A model generated the notes under the pieces. The model saw nothing but the letters and a program-made list of their open reading frames with translations. It made no database searches and was not told the DNA's origin. Made by a program: the position numbers and the translations under genes. Below, piece after piece: positions 52,520 through 60,684 of a stretch of DNA of 64,000 nucleotides. Position 1 is the stretch's first letter, and each line of letters starts with the position of its first letter. This DNA is from CAJXII01 sp965242915 (GTDB lineage Bacteria > Campylobacterota > Campylobacteria > Campylobacterales > Arcobacteraceae). The stretch is taken from the NCBI GenBank assembly GCA_965242915.1, contig CBDETN010000027.1:124001-188000 (forward strand), given 5' to 3'.

Positions 52520-53205
52520 TTTAATTGTTCCAATCTATTATTATTTAGTTTATAAACTTTATCACATCTATATGCTATTTCTTCTTCATGTGTTACCAAA
52601 ATCATACCTGCATCATTAAGTTCTACATAGTCAAATAAAACATCCATAACCTCTAATGCAGTTTGGCTGTCAAGATTTCCTGTAGGTTCATCAGCAAAAA
52701 TTATTTTTGGCTTTTTAGTTAAAACTCTGGCAATAGACAATCTTTGCTGCTGTCCGCCACTAAGTTCTCCTACACCTTGAGTCATTACATGATCAATTTT
52801 TAATTTGTTCAATAACTCTTGATCAACTGTATTGCCGGTTAATAAACTTGCAATTTCTAAATTCTCATTTGCATCAAATCCACGAAATAAATAATGTGCT
52901 TGGAATATTATACCAAAATCTTTTCGTCTAATATCTAAAAGTGATTTAGTTGAGATATTAAATATATTTTGGCCATCATACAAAACTTCTCCATTATTTG
53001 GAGTTAATAATGAACAAAATATATTTAATAGAGTAGATTTACCACTACCGCTTATACCAATGATAGCAATTGTTTGTTTTTTTTCTAAGGAAATATTGAT
53101 ATCTTTAAAAAGAGGATAATCAAAATTGTGAGAAACATTCTTTACTTGGAGTAAAGTAGGGTTTAGGGGTTTGTGGTTAGTGGTTAGTGATTCAGAATTT
53201 TTCAT
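52516..53205 (-). CDS. ABC transporter ATP-binding protein (LolD/MacB-like), repeat-derived N-terminus
   Basis: 229 residues. Walker A IIGISGSGKSTLL, Q-loop IIFQAHYLF, signature ELSGGQQQRLSIARVL, Walker B KIIFADEPTGNLDS and H-loop VTHEEEI are intact. The family similarity starts at LLQVKNVSHNF (about residue 18). The preceding residues (ESLTTNHKPLNPT) are encoded by AACCACT-type repeats. The start codon and AGGGG site lie in the loop of a hairpin made by these repeats. A later start within the family part has no ribosome-binding site. Its last codons overlap the acidic-protein gene by 4 bases. Partner permease is not in the window. Confidence 0.88.
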   Translation of the reverse strand: MKNSESLTTNHKPLNPTLLQVKNVSHNFDYPLFKDINISLEKKQTIAIIGISGSGKSTLLNIFCSLLTPNNGEVLYDGQNIFNISTKSLLDIRRKDFGIIFQAHYLFRGFDANENLEIASLLTGNTVDQELLNKLKIDHVMTQGVGELSGGQQQRLSIARVLTKKPKIIFADEPTGNLDSQTALEVMDVLFDYVELNDAGMILVTHEEEIAYRCDKVYKLNNNRLEQLK

Positions 53206-53228
53206 AATTACCCCTAATCACTAACTAC
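53157..53228. repeat. AACCACT-type degenerate repeats with inverted copies around a start codon
   Basis: On the minus strand, AATCACTAACCACTAACCAC and further CCCCTAAACCC units lie just inside the ABC ATPase gene. An inverted unit, GTTAGTGATTAGGGGT, lies just upstream. GTTAGTGATT (53216-53225 complement) pairs perfectly with AATCACTAAC (53183-53192 complement). The 23-base loop holds AGGGG and the ATG. Confidence 0.75.
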
Positions 53229-53241
53229 TAAAAACTAAAAT

Positions 53242-54294
53242 TTATTTAGCCATTTGTGCCGCAACTTCAGCAGCGAAATCTTCTTCTTTTTTCTCGATAC
53301 CTTCACCAAGCTCAAATTTGATATATTCTACTATTTCAATAGAAGCATCAACATCTGCAATAGCTTGTGCTACAGTTTTGCTGTCATCCAGTACATATGT
53401 TTGACTTAAAAGTGCCAATTGAGAATCTAATTGAGTATTATCTTCGATAAATCTTTCGATTTTACCTTTTAAAATATTGTCAATAATTTTTTCCGGTTTA
53501 CCTTGAGCTAATAATTCTTCTCTCATTGAAGCTTTAGCATTGTCAAGAGCTTCTTGGGTTAATTGAGATTTAGAAACAAATAATGGGATATTTTTTTCAG
53601 GTTTACCAAGTCTGTGTAACTCAATATTTTCTTTTTCAATATCAGCAATAATTGCTTTGTTTTCAGATTCTACAAATGCAGGATCTAAATCAGTATAGCT
53701 GATTACAGATGGTTTCATAGCAGCTGCGTGCATACCAAGAGATCTTAATAATGCAATAGTTTTTTCTTTTGCTTCAGGTGCACAAGTTGCCGCTAAAATA
53801 ACACCAACTCTACCATTTGTATGAGCATAACCATTTACTACACCGGTATCAGTTGATATTGTAGCCATTTTTCTAGCAACAATATTTTCACCAATAGTAG
53901 CGATTTTATTATTTAAGTACTCTTCAAAGTTAGTACCGTTGATAGTTGTAGTATTTAACTCTTCTGTGCTTGCAGATCCTGTTACCTGAACATGAGTTGT
54001 AATATCATTAATCAAATTAATAAAGTTCTCATTTTTAGCTACAAAGTCAGTTTGAGAATTGATCTCAGTAATAGTTGCTTTTGTATTGTCATCATTAATT
54101 AAAACAGATACAAGACCTTCAGCTGCAATATTACCACTTTTTTTAGCTGCTTTTGCTAATCCTGACTCTCGTAAAAATGCTATTGATTTTTCAATATCAC
54201 CTTCACACTCATTAAGTGCTTTTTTACAATCAAGCATACCTGCACCAGACTTTTCTCTTAATTCTTTTATTAATTTAGGAGTAGAGCCAGCCAT
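53242..54294 (-). CDS. tsf: Elongation factor Ts
   Basis: EF-Ts recycles EF-Tu. 350 residues, as in other Campylobacterota (longer than E. coli). The N-terminal UBA-like part is KLIKELREKSGAGMLDCKKALNECEGDIEKSIAFLRESGLAKAAKK. The core has ITEINSQTDFVAKNENFINL, with the TDFV motif that contacts EF-Tu. It starts 2 bases after the rpsB stop, so the two genes form the classical rpsB-tsf operon. Confidence 0.95.
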   Translation of the reverse strand: MAGSTPKLIKELREKSGAGMLDCKKALNECEGDIEKSIAFLRESGLAKAAKKSGNIAAEGLVSVLINDDNTKATITEINSQTDFVAKNENFINLINDITTHVQVTGSASTEELNTTTINGTNFEEYLNNKIATIGENIVARKMATISTDTGVVNGYAHTNGRVGVILAATCAPEAKEKTIALLRSLGMHAAAMKPSVISYTDLDPAFVESENKAIIADIEKENIELHRLGKPEKNIPLFVSKSQLTQEALDNAKASMREELLAQGKPEKIIDNILKGKIERFIEDNTQLDSQLALLSQTYVLDDSKTVAQAIADVDASIEIVEYIKFELGEGIEKKEEDFAAEVAAQMAK

Positions 54295-54296
54295 AA

Positions 54297-55103
54297 TTAT
54301 TTTGCCTCTTCTTCAGCAGTTTCAGGAGCAGTTTCAGCTTCTGCTGCAGCTTCTTCTACAACTTCAGCTTGCTCTTCATCAGTTACTACAACTTCACCTT
54401 CAACTTCTTTACCGTTTGCTTCTGCAAATATTGCTTTACCTTCATTCATAGCTGCTGCCATTTCGTTACAGAAAAGTTGAATTGATCTAATCGCATCATC
54501 ATTTCCTGGAATTGGATAATCAACTAAATCAGGATCACAGTTTGTATCAAGTGGAGCAATAACAGTAATTCCAAGTCTTCTAGCTTCTAAAATAGCAATT
54601 TTTTCTTTAACAGCATCAAGAACAAACATCATATCAGGGATATTTTTCATCTCTTTAATTCCACCAAGGTAGTTTTCTAACTTAGTTTCTTTTCTTGTAA
54701 GCATTAAAGCTTCTTTTTTAGTAAGTAAGTCTAATTGACCCTCTTCTCTCATTTTTTTAATAATTTCTAATTTTCTGATTGATTTTTTCATTGTTGGGTA
54801 GTTTGTTAACATTCCACCTAACCATCTGTGATTTACATAAGGCATACCACAATCTAAAGCAGCTTTTTTAACAGCTTCGCTAGCTTGTTTTTTAGTACCA
54901 ACAAACATCATTGTTTTACCTTCAGCAGCAGCATCTCTTACAACATTGTATGTGTATCTGAAGTATCTAAGTGTTTTTTGTAAATCTATAATATAGATAT
55001 TTTTTCTTACACCGAAAATGAATTTTTTCATTTTTGGATTCCATCTTCTTGTTTGGTGACCGAAGTGTACACCACATTCTAATAAGTCTTTCATTGTAAC
55101 CAT
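54297..55103 (-). CDS. rpsB: 30S ribosomal protein S2
   Basis: 268 residues. The S2 signature MKDLLECGVHFGHQTRRWNPKMKKFIFGVR opens the protein. Other blocks are MMFVGTKKQASEAVKKAA, YVNHRWLGGMLTNYPTMKKSI and GITVIAPLDTNCDPDLVDYPIPGNDDAIRSI. The last about 35 residues are an Ala/Glu-rich acidic tail (VEEAAAEAETAPETAEEEAK). AAGAAGGA lies 7 bases before the ATG. The leader upstream is structured (55104-55200). Confidence 0.96.
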   Translation of the reverse strand: MVTMKDLLECGVHFGHQTRRWNPKMKKFIFGVRKNIYIIDLQKTLRYFRYTYNVVRDAAAEGKTMMFVGTKKQASEAVKKAALDCGMPYVNHRWLGGMLTNYPTMKKSIRKLEIIKKMREEGQLDLLTKKEALMLTRKETKLENYLGGIKEMKNIPDMMFVLDAVKEKIAILEARRLGITVIAPLDTNCDPDLVDYPIPGNDDAIRSIQLFCNEMAAAMNEGKAIFAEANGKEVEGEVVVTDEEQAEVVEEAAAEAETAPETAEEEAK

Positions 55104-55200
55104 AATAGTTTCCTTCTTGTGAGCTTTTTGCTCAGATTAATTTAGGGGTTTGTGCCTCTGTATCCATTCACACTTTAATCATCGTTGATTAAGTGCAACC
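55104..55200 (-). promoter_or_regulatory. Structured leader of rpsB-tsf
   Basis: Two hairpins lie before the ribosome-binding site. TGAGC-AAAAA-GCTCA (55120-55134) is next to it. A longer near-perfect stem, CACTTAATCAA/TGATTAAAGTG, lies at 55171-55195. S2 autoregulates its operon through the leader in other bacteria, so a regulatory role is plausible. The outer parts of the long stem (GTTGCACTT and AAGTGTGAAT on the minus strand) equal the two halves of the IS30 inverted repeat at 45.8/46.9 kb. The remaining gap to 55335 shows no gene and no certain promoter. Confidence 0.45.
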
Positions 55201-55335
55201 CTTTTTAAGAATTGATACATGTGTATTTTCACAATAAACATTGAATAAAGCAATAGTTTTGCTAGTGTGTTTAAAGGACTGCGATTTTATCTAAAGTATC
55301 TTTAATATTTACTTTAACAGAGTTTATTGTACCTA

Positions 55336-55782
55336 TTATTCCACAACAGTATGCGCTATATACTTACCCTTATGAGATTGGGCTATAACATTTTGTTTTA
55401 TTTTTGTAGATGAAGTTTGCGGATTGTAGCTAACTTGTACAATCTTTTTCCCTTTTGATTTAAGATATTTTTCTACTGCTTTATTATGCGGTTTATCTCC
55501 CCAATCCTCTCCGATTACAAAAATATCCACATCTAACTCTTTACAAGCTGATACATATTCAAGTTCATTATATGCTCGAACATCATCTACACATCGTAAA
55601 GCTTTAAGCATCTTCATTCTTTGCTTTAAAGGGATAACAGGAACATTTGGCTTATAAGAATTTACTACTTCATCAGAAGCTACACCAACTACAAAAGTAT
55701 CACCAAGTGTTTTACAATATTCCAACAAAGCCAAATGACCAACATGCAACAAATCAAAAGTACCAACAGTATATACAACCAT
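55336..55782 (-). CDS. Cytidylyltransferase-like protein (TagD/glycerol-3-phosphate type)
   Basis: 148 residues of the nucleotidyltransferase superfamily: TVGTFDLLHVGHLALLEYCKTLGD with the HxGH motif, FVVGVASDEVVNSYKPNVPVIPLKQRMKML (R-x-x-x-L family contact) and the STTKI-like SSTKIKQ near the end in place of RTxGISTT. It fits glycerol-3-phosphate or heptose/ethanolamine cytidylyltransferases, activating a polyol or sugar phosphate with CTP. The exact substrate is open. It diverges from pssA. Confidence 0.8.
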   Translation of the reverse strand: MVVYTVGTFDLLHVGHLALLEYCKTLGDTFVVGVASDEVVNSYKPNVPVIPLKQRMKMLKALRCVDDVRAYNELEYVSACKELDVDIFVIGEDWGDKPHNKAVEKYLKSKGKKIVQVSYNPQTSSTKIKQNVIAQSHKGKYIAHTVVE

Positions 55783-55891
55783 AATCTAATCTCCTTTAGT
55801 AAATAATATTATTTGTGCTACAATACCATTATTATGCCAAATATTTGGCATAATTCAAACAAATTTACTATTAACTATAAGGATTTATTTT

Positions 55892-56560
55892 ATGTCAAAT
55901 GAAAACTCTACATCTATAGAGCCGCAACAACCAACAATTTTCTCCTATGTCAGGGATCTTCCAAATCTTTTATCACTTTCTGGATTGGCTTGTACACTGT
56001 TAGCTATCTATTTTAGTATTACAGGTCTTTATGCAGCTGCTATGATAGGGATGGTTTGGGCTGTTGCTTTTGATTGGGCTGATGGATTGGTGGCTAGAAA
56101 ACTAAAAGGTAGAACTGAAACAGACGCTAAGTTTGGCGGACAACTTGATGTTGTGATAGATATAGTAAGCTATGGCGTAACTCCTGCAATTTTACTTTTA
56201 AGTTATGGAAATTTTGAGCCTATATATCTAATAGGTTCATTTTTAATGTTAGCTGCTGCTGCTATTAGACTTAGTTATTTTAGTACTTATGGATTAGCAG
56301 GCGGTACAAAATATACAGGACTGGCGTTAGATAACAATAGTTTGATTTTAGTTTTTATATTTTTATTGGAAAGTATGGTTAGTCACGGTACTTTTTCAAT
56401 AATTTTATATATTAGTGGAGTTGGACTTGCAATTTTAAATGTATCAGAGATTAAAACACCCAAACTTTCAGGAAACCCTAGAAATGTATATTTACTAGGA
56501 GCTTATACTTTAGGAATAACAGCTATTTATAGCTTAGAACTTATTATAAAAATTAATTAA
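55892..56560 (+). CDS. pssA: CDP-diacylglycerol-serine O-phosphatidyltransferase
   Basis: Makes phosphatidylserine, the precursor of phosphatidylethanolamine, in the inner membrane. 222 residues. The CDP-alcohol phosphotransferase motif D-G-x2-A-R-x8-G-x3-D-x3-D is complete in DWADGLVARKLKGRTETDAKFGGQLDVVIDIVS. GVTPAILLL and AGGTKYTGLALDNNS point to serine rather than glycerol-phosphate as acceptor. Several membrane helices follow. It is followed by the nitroreductase gene after 12 bases. Confidence 0.88.
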   Translation: MSNENSTSIEPQQPTIFSYVRDLPNLLSLSGLACTLLAIYFSITGLYAAAMIGMVWAVAFDWADGLVARKLKGRTETDAKFGGQLDVVIDIVSYGVTPAILLLSYGNFEPIYLIGSFLMLAAAAIRLSYFSTYGLAGGTKYTGLALDNNSLILVFIFLLESMVSHGTFSIILYISGVGLAILNVSEIKTPKLSGNPRNVYLLGAYTLGITAIYSLELIIKIN

Positions 56561-56572
56561 AAAAGGGAAATT

Positions 56573-57208
56573 ATGAATAAGAAAGAAGATTTTTTAGAAA
56601 TTATGGATTTTAGACACGCTTGTAAACTGTTTGATGAAACTAAAAAAATAAGTGATGAAGATATACACTATATTTTAGAAGTTGCAAGAAAATCACCAAG
56701 TTCATTTGGTATGGAAGCATGGAAATTTTTAGTTATCACAAATGATGAATTAAGAGAAAAATTAAGACCATTTTGTTGGAATCAGCCTCAAATCACAACT
56801 TGTTCACATCTAGTAGTTGTTTTAGCTGGAATTGAAAATTTAAAAGTAGAAAGTGGAGTAGTGCTGTCACAATTAATGCGTCGTAATTTACCACAGGATA
56901 AATTGGATGCTTTTATAGAACTTTACAGTTCGCATCTAAGTGATACTTTAAGTAGTGATGATAAGATATACCAATGGAGTGCAAGACAAACTTATATAGC
57001 AGCGGCAAATATGATGAATGCAGCTGCTACTATTGGGATTGATTCTTGCCCTATAGAGGGATTTGAAAAAGAGAATGTTGAGAATGTTTTAGAGTTAGAT
57101 ACGACTAAATATCAAGTAGCAATGTTCTTGCCTTTTGGATATAGAGTAAATGAACAGTTTAAACAATTAAGATCAAGTTTTGAAAGTGTTGTAGAGTTTA
57201 TTAAATAA
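56573..57208 (+). CDS. Nitroreductase-family FMN flavoprotein
   Basis: 211 residues. FMN-binding Arg in MDFRHACKLFDETKKISDEDI, then EVARKSPSSFGMEAWKFLVI, IAAANMMNAAATIGIDSCPIEGF and MFLPFGYRV, all usual for NfsB/NfnB-type enzymes that reduce nitro groups or quinones with NAD(P)H. Co-oriented with pssA, with an AAGGGAAATT ribosome-binding region. The native substrate is unknown. Convergent with the tautomerase gene, 5 bases apart. Confidence 0.9.
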   Translation: MNKKEDFLEIMDFRHACKLFDETKKISDEDIHYILEVARKSPSSFGMEAWKFLVITNDELREKLRPFCWNQPQITTCSHLVVVLAGIENLKVESGVVLSQLMRRNLPQDKLDAFIELYSSHLSDTLSSDDKIYQWSARQTYIAAANMMNAAATIGIDSCPIEGFEKENVENVLELDTTKYQVAMFLPFGYRVNEQFKQLRSSFESVVEFIK

Positions 57209-57213
57209 AAACT

Positions 57214-57585
57214 TTATGGCATTGAGAATTGATATGTTGGGTCGAGCATATTTTTGTTGGAATAAGTTGTCTTTTCAAACTCAATGACATTAGTTCCAAT
57301 ATTTGGAACTAATGGAAACATTGAAGCTAAATCTTTAACTATTGTTTTTGATAAATTTAGCTTTTGTTTAATACTTCTACCTTGCATTATATTTGCAAAT
57401 ACATGAATAAAATCTTCCCTTTTATCTCCTGTAGAATATTTTTTAAAAAAATTAACTCTTACTTTTATATCATTTTTATTAAATAATTCAGTTGAAACAG
57501 CCGATATATGAACTTGTTCAATTATCTCCTCTTCAGAATGTGATTTTAAAATACCTTCTGAACAATCTATTATAAAATGCGGCAT
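57214..57585 (-). CDS. 5-carboxymethyl-2-hydroxymuconate isomerase-like tautomerase
   Basis: 123 residues of the tautomerase superfamily, CHMI branch: PHFIIDCSEGIL after the initiator Met, where Pro-2 is the catalytic base once Met is removed, and IKVRVNFFKKYSTGDKREDFIHVFANIMQGRS. Length and the Gly-Arg-Ser segment fit CHMI (HpcD). No other genes of homoprotocatechuate breakdown are nearby, so the physiological substrate is probably different. Confident at family level only. Confidence 0.82.
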   Translation of the reverse strand: MPHFIIDCSEGILKSHSEEEIIEQVHISAVSTELFNKNDIKVRVNFFKKYSTGDKREDFIHVFANIMQGRSIKQKLNLSKTIVKDLASMFPLVPNIGTNVIEFEKTTYSNKNMLDPTYQFSMP

Positions 57586-57715
57586 AAAACTTCTCCCATA
57601 TATATTTGGTAGTGACTGAAGTTAAGCAAACAGTTACCATCATTTATACTTTGCACAACTTAACACTTATTTTTAAATAATAGCCTTAATTACCTAAAAA
57701 TTTGATAGGACTTAC

Positions 57716-58222
57716 TTATCTGCTACTTAAGAACGGTGACAGGATCCTTGAATAATTTTGAATTGGAATGAGCACCTTATTCCCTTCAGAATCAAGCTTC
57801 GTGTATCGTAAGTCAATAGAAACAACAATACCCTCGTAACCTGATATTTTTATGCGGTTTCCTTTCTTGAATGGTTTATATAGCAATATTAGAACGCCAG
57901 AGAGCAGATTGGAGATGGTATCTTTCAGAGCGAAACCAAGTGCAAATCCTGTCAAACCTAAACCAGTCACTAGTGCGGATACATCAATGCCCAATGTTCC
58001 AAGCGCGGTAATTACGCCGAAGATTATAAGCGTAATACTACTTGTACGAGCAAGCAGCGAAGTGACATTTTCATCAATTCCCAATTGCCCAGCGGAACTA
58101 GTGATAACTCTTTTTATTATTTTTGAAAAGATAAAGAAAACGACGAAAATTACTATAACTACAAGCACTTTTGGTGCCCAAAGAGTCGCTTCGTTAAGAA
58201 AATATTGTACAAGTTTCTCCAT
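57716..58222 (-). CDS. Short MscS-family mechanosensitive channel of foreign base composition
   Basis: 168 residues. Two predicted membrane segments (about 16-36 and 57-80) are followed by the pore-lining TM3 helix with Gly/Ala packing (VTGLGLTGFALGFALKDTISNLLSGVLIL) and the beta-domain start FKKGNRIKISGYEGIVVSIDLRYTKL. The protein ends soon after VLIPIQNYSR, so the lower alpha/beta vestibule is missing. E. coli MscS has 286 residues. Codon use and GC are clearly different from all neighbours (many G/C third positions), which suggests transfer from another lineage. It may be a truncated but folded form. Confidence 0.82.
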   Translation of the reverse strand: MEKLVQYFLNEATLWAPKVLVVIVIFVVFFIFSKIIKRVITSSAGQLGIDENVTSLLARTSSITLIIFGVITALGTLGIDVSALVTGLGLTGFALGFALKDTISNLLSGVLILLYKPFKKGNRIKISGYEGIVVSIDLRYTKLDSEGNKVLIPIQNYSRILSPFLSSR

Positions 58223-58493
58223 AGTCTATCAACCTCCTGTTGTCTTTCTCAAAGAAACAGCTAAAGACACAACCATAAATTAAGTTATTCACAGTTTATT
58301 TGCTGACTTCTTTTTATAACTACTAGATGATAGCTGGTTAAGGCTTAAGAATTCGATGGGTTATTTGTTTTTCTGTGAGACTGTAAAAGAACTCAATCTT
58401 AATTTATATAAAATATTCTACAATAAATCTTTTAAAAAATAATTACAATATCAATAAAATTGCTATTTAAAAAAAAATTGCTATAATCCATCC
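58223..58493. other. Gap between mscS-like and moxR genes; -10 box at 58482-58487
   Basis: The left part shares the higher GC of the mscS-like gene and holds its ribosome-binding region (AGGAGGTT). The right part is AT-rich. A perfect TATAAT (58482-58487) ends 6 bases before the moxR ATG, predicting a leaderless mRNA. No ORF of note is seen. Confidence 0.5.
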
Positions 58494-59441
58494 ATGAAAA
58501 CAAAAATACAACAACTAAAACAAGAAATTTCAAAACAGGTAATTGGTCAAGACCATATGATAGAAGCTTTATTAATTGGTCTTTTTACAAATGGACATAT
58601 TTTATTAGAAGGTGTGCCCGGACTTGCTAAGACTACAACTGTTAATGCTTTGAGCAAAGCACTTAATTTAGATTTTAAACGGGTTCAATTTACTCCTGAT
58701 CTATTGCCGTCAGATATTTTAGGTGCTCAAATTTATGATATGAAAACTGGTGAGTTTAAAATAAAAAGAGGTCCTGTATTTACAAATTTACTTTTAGCAG
58801 ATGAGATAAACAGAGCTCCGGCTAAAGTTCAGTCAGCTTTACTTGAAGTTATGCAGGAAAGGCAGGTAACTATTGGTGAAGAGAGCTTTAAGGTTGATTT
58901 GCCGTTTTTAGTTTTAGCTACACAAAATCCTATTGAACAAGAGGGTGCTTACGCTTTGCCTGAAGCTCAGTTAGATAGATTTATGTTTAAAATTGTTGTT
59001 GGATATAATACAAAAGATGAAGAGTATATAATCGCATCAAAAGTAGCTTCAGCTTCATTTGAAACTATAAATGCAGTTTTAGATAAAAATGATATAGATA
59101 CAATAAAAGATGAGATTCAAAAAGTTCATATTGATAAAGAGTTGGAAGATTATATTGTAAATTTAATCTTTGCAACTAGAGAACCTGAAAATTATGGACT
59201 TGATGAAATAAAAGATTATTTACAATTTGGAGCAAGTCCAAGAGCTACTATTGATATGTTTAAGGCTGTTAAAGCCAAGGCATATTTAAGAGGAAATGAC
59301 TATGTGACTCCTGTGGATATTGCGTTGATATTTAAAGATGTTTTACGGCATAGAATTATTTTAAGTTATGAAGCAGAGGCTTTGGGAATCAGCAGTGATG
59401 ATATTTTACAAAAAGTAATTGAAAAAGTTTTAGTACCATAA
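58494..59441 (+). CDS. MoxR-family AAA+ ATPase
   Basis: 315 residues. Walker A LLEGVPGLAKTTTVNAL, Walker B NLLLADEINRAPAKVQSALLEVMQERQVTIG, sensor 1 VLATQNPIEQEGAYALPEAQLDRF and sensor 2 in GASPRATIDM are intact. It acts as a chaperone together with the downstream DUF58 and VWA proteins. That operon type occurs in many bacteria and is linked to envelope stress or metal insertion. The promoter -10 lies directly before the ATG. Confidence 0.92.
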   Translation: MKTKIQQLKQEISKQVIGQDHMIEALLIGLFTNGHILLEGVPGLAKTTTVNALSKALNLDFKRVQFTPDLLPSDILGAQIYDMKTGEFKIKRGPVFTNLLLADEINRAPAKVQSALLEVMQERQVTIGEESFKVDLPFLVLATQNPIEQEGAYALPEAQLDRFMFKIVVGYNTKDEEYIIASKVASASFETINAVLDKNDIDTIKDEIQKVHIDKELEDYIVNLIFATREPENYGLDEIKDYLQFGASPRATIDMFKAVKAKAYLRGNDYVTPVDIALIFKDVLRHRIILSYEAEALGISSDDILQKVIEKVLVP

Positions 59442-59458
59442 AGATTATGCAAATTTAA

Positions 59459-60301
59459 ATGCAAAGTACTCAGTTAAAAAAAATCCTTATCAAAGCCAGG
59501 CGTGCAGTTTTTAGTGAAGTGCTTGGAAATAATACTACACTTCTTAAAGGTGAGGGGTATGATTTTGTTGAACTTCGGGAATATACGGACGGTGAAGATG
59601 TTAAAAAAATAGATTGGACTATAAGTGCCAAAATGCAAAAACCTTATGTGAAAGTTTTTCATTCTCAGAGGGAATTAAATATCACTATTGCCCCTATTTT
59701 GGGTGGTTCAGTATATTTTGGAACACATAAATTTAAACAAGAAATTATATCAGAGATTTGTGCTATTTTGGGTTTTAGCTGTGTGAAGCAGGGTGATAGT
59801 TTTGACAGTTTTATTGTTAATGAAAAAGTTACATTAAATACTAAAAAAACTAAAAAACTTTTTGGTGTTCCTTTTATGGTAGATAAGATATTTAACTATT
59901 CAAGTTTGAGTCATCATGTTAACTATAAGACCATGACAAATGATTTATTTAAAATGGTTAAGAAAAAGTCTATTATATTTTTAATTGGAGATTTTTTTGA
60001 TATTTCAACACTTGATTTGAGAATATTGGCAAAAAAGCATGAAGTAGTAGCGATTATAGTACGAGACAAATTTGAAGAATCCCCAAAAGCTTTAGGAAAT
60101 GTCAATCTAATAGACCCTCAAAATAAAAAATTATTTGCAGGAGATATGAATAATTCTTTAGTTAAAGAATATGAGATAAAAATAAAAGAAAATGATCATA
60201 ATCTCTATGAACATTTTCAAAAGTGTGGTATCAGATTTGTCAGAATTTATACTCACGAAGAACCGATAAGTAAATTAATCCCTTTAATGAGTATAAGATG
60301 A
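59459..60301 (+). CDS. DUF58 protein of MoxR/Bat operon
   Basis: 280 residues. The family block starts at TLLKGEGYDFVELREYTDGEDVKKIDWTISAKMQKPYVKVF, with R-E-Y-xxGDxxRxIDWxxSAR as the usual form; here E-D replaces G-D at one position. The rest folds like a divergent VWA domain (IIFLIGDFFDI). It lies 17 bases after moxR and overlaps the next gene by 4 bases. Function is tied to its neighbours and not known biochemically. Confidence 0.88.
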   Translation: MQSTQLKKILIKARRAVFSEVLGNNTTLLKGEGYDFVELREYTDGEDVKKIDWTISAKMQKPYVKVFHSQRELNITIAPILGGSVYFGTHKFKQEIISEICAILGFSCVKQGDSFDSFIVNEKVTLNTKKTKKLFGVPFMVDKIFNYSSLSHHVNYKTMTNDLFKMVKKKSIIFLIGDFFDISTLDLRILAKKHEVVAIIVRDKFEESPKALGNVNLIDPQNKKLFAGDMNNSLVKEYEIKIKENDHNLYEHFQKCGIRFVRIYTHEEPISKLIPLMSIR

Positions 60302-60684
60302 ATGAATTAAAAATTCACGATATTAAATCTATAGTTGAGGTTCCTGATTTTACATTTTATATATATTATGGTTTGATCTCTTTGGCAATTATTTTAGTGT
60401 GCATAGCTCTTTATTTTATATATAGATTTTTTAAAAATAGAAAAGTTAATGTAAGAAAAGAATACTTTAAAATTTTAGAAGAATTGGATTTAAATGATAG
60501 TAAAAACAGCGCATACTTAATTACAAAATATGGACAACTGCTTGCCCAAAACGAGAGTGAAAAACAACTTTTTAATGACTTGGCAGCTAGCCTTGAAATA
60601 TATAAATATAAAAAAGATGTACCAAAATTTAGTGAAAATATAAAAGCTTCATTTACAGTTTTTAAGGATAGTTTAGATGTTTAA
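60298..60684 (+). CDS. DUF4381-like small membrane protein
   Basis: 128 residues. A short N-terminus is followed by one membrane helix (about 24-46, LISLAIILVCIALYFIYRFF). The remainder is a cytoplasmic helical domain. Size, topology and position between DUF58 and VWA genes match DUF4381 proteins of Bat operons. There are no catalytic motifs. It overlaps both neighbours (4 and 8 bases), so all four genes are translated as a unit. Confidence 0.7.
   Translation: MNELKIHDIKSIVEVPDFTFYIYYGLISLAIILVCIALYFIYRFFKNRKVNVRKEYFKILEELDLNDSKNSAYLITKYGQLLAQNESEKQLFNDLAASLEIYKYKKDVPKFSENIKASFTVFKDSLDV

Noticed and set aside
53157..53195. Telomere-like GGGTTTAGGGGTTT pattern
   Set aside because: It is part of the short AACCACT-type repeats at the ABC ATPase start within ordinary chromosomal genes, not a replicon end.
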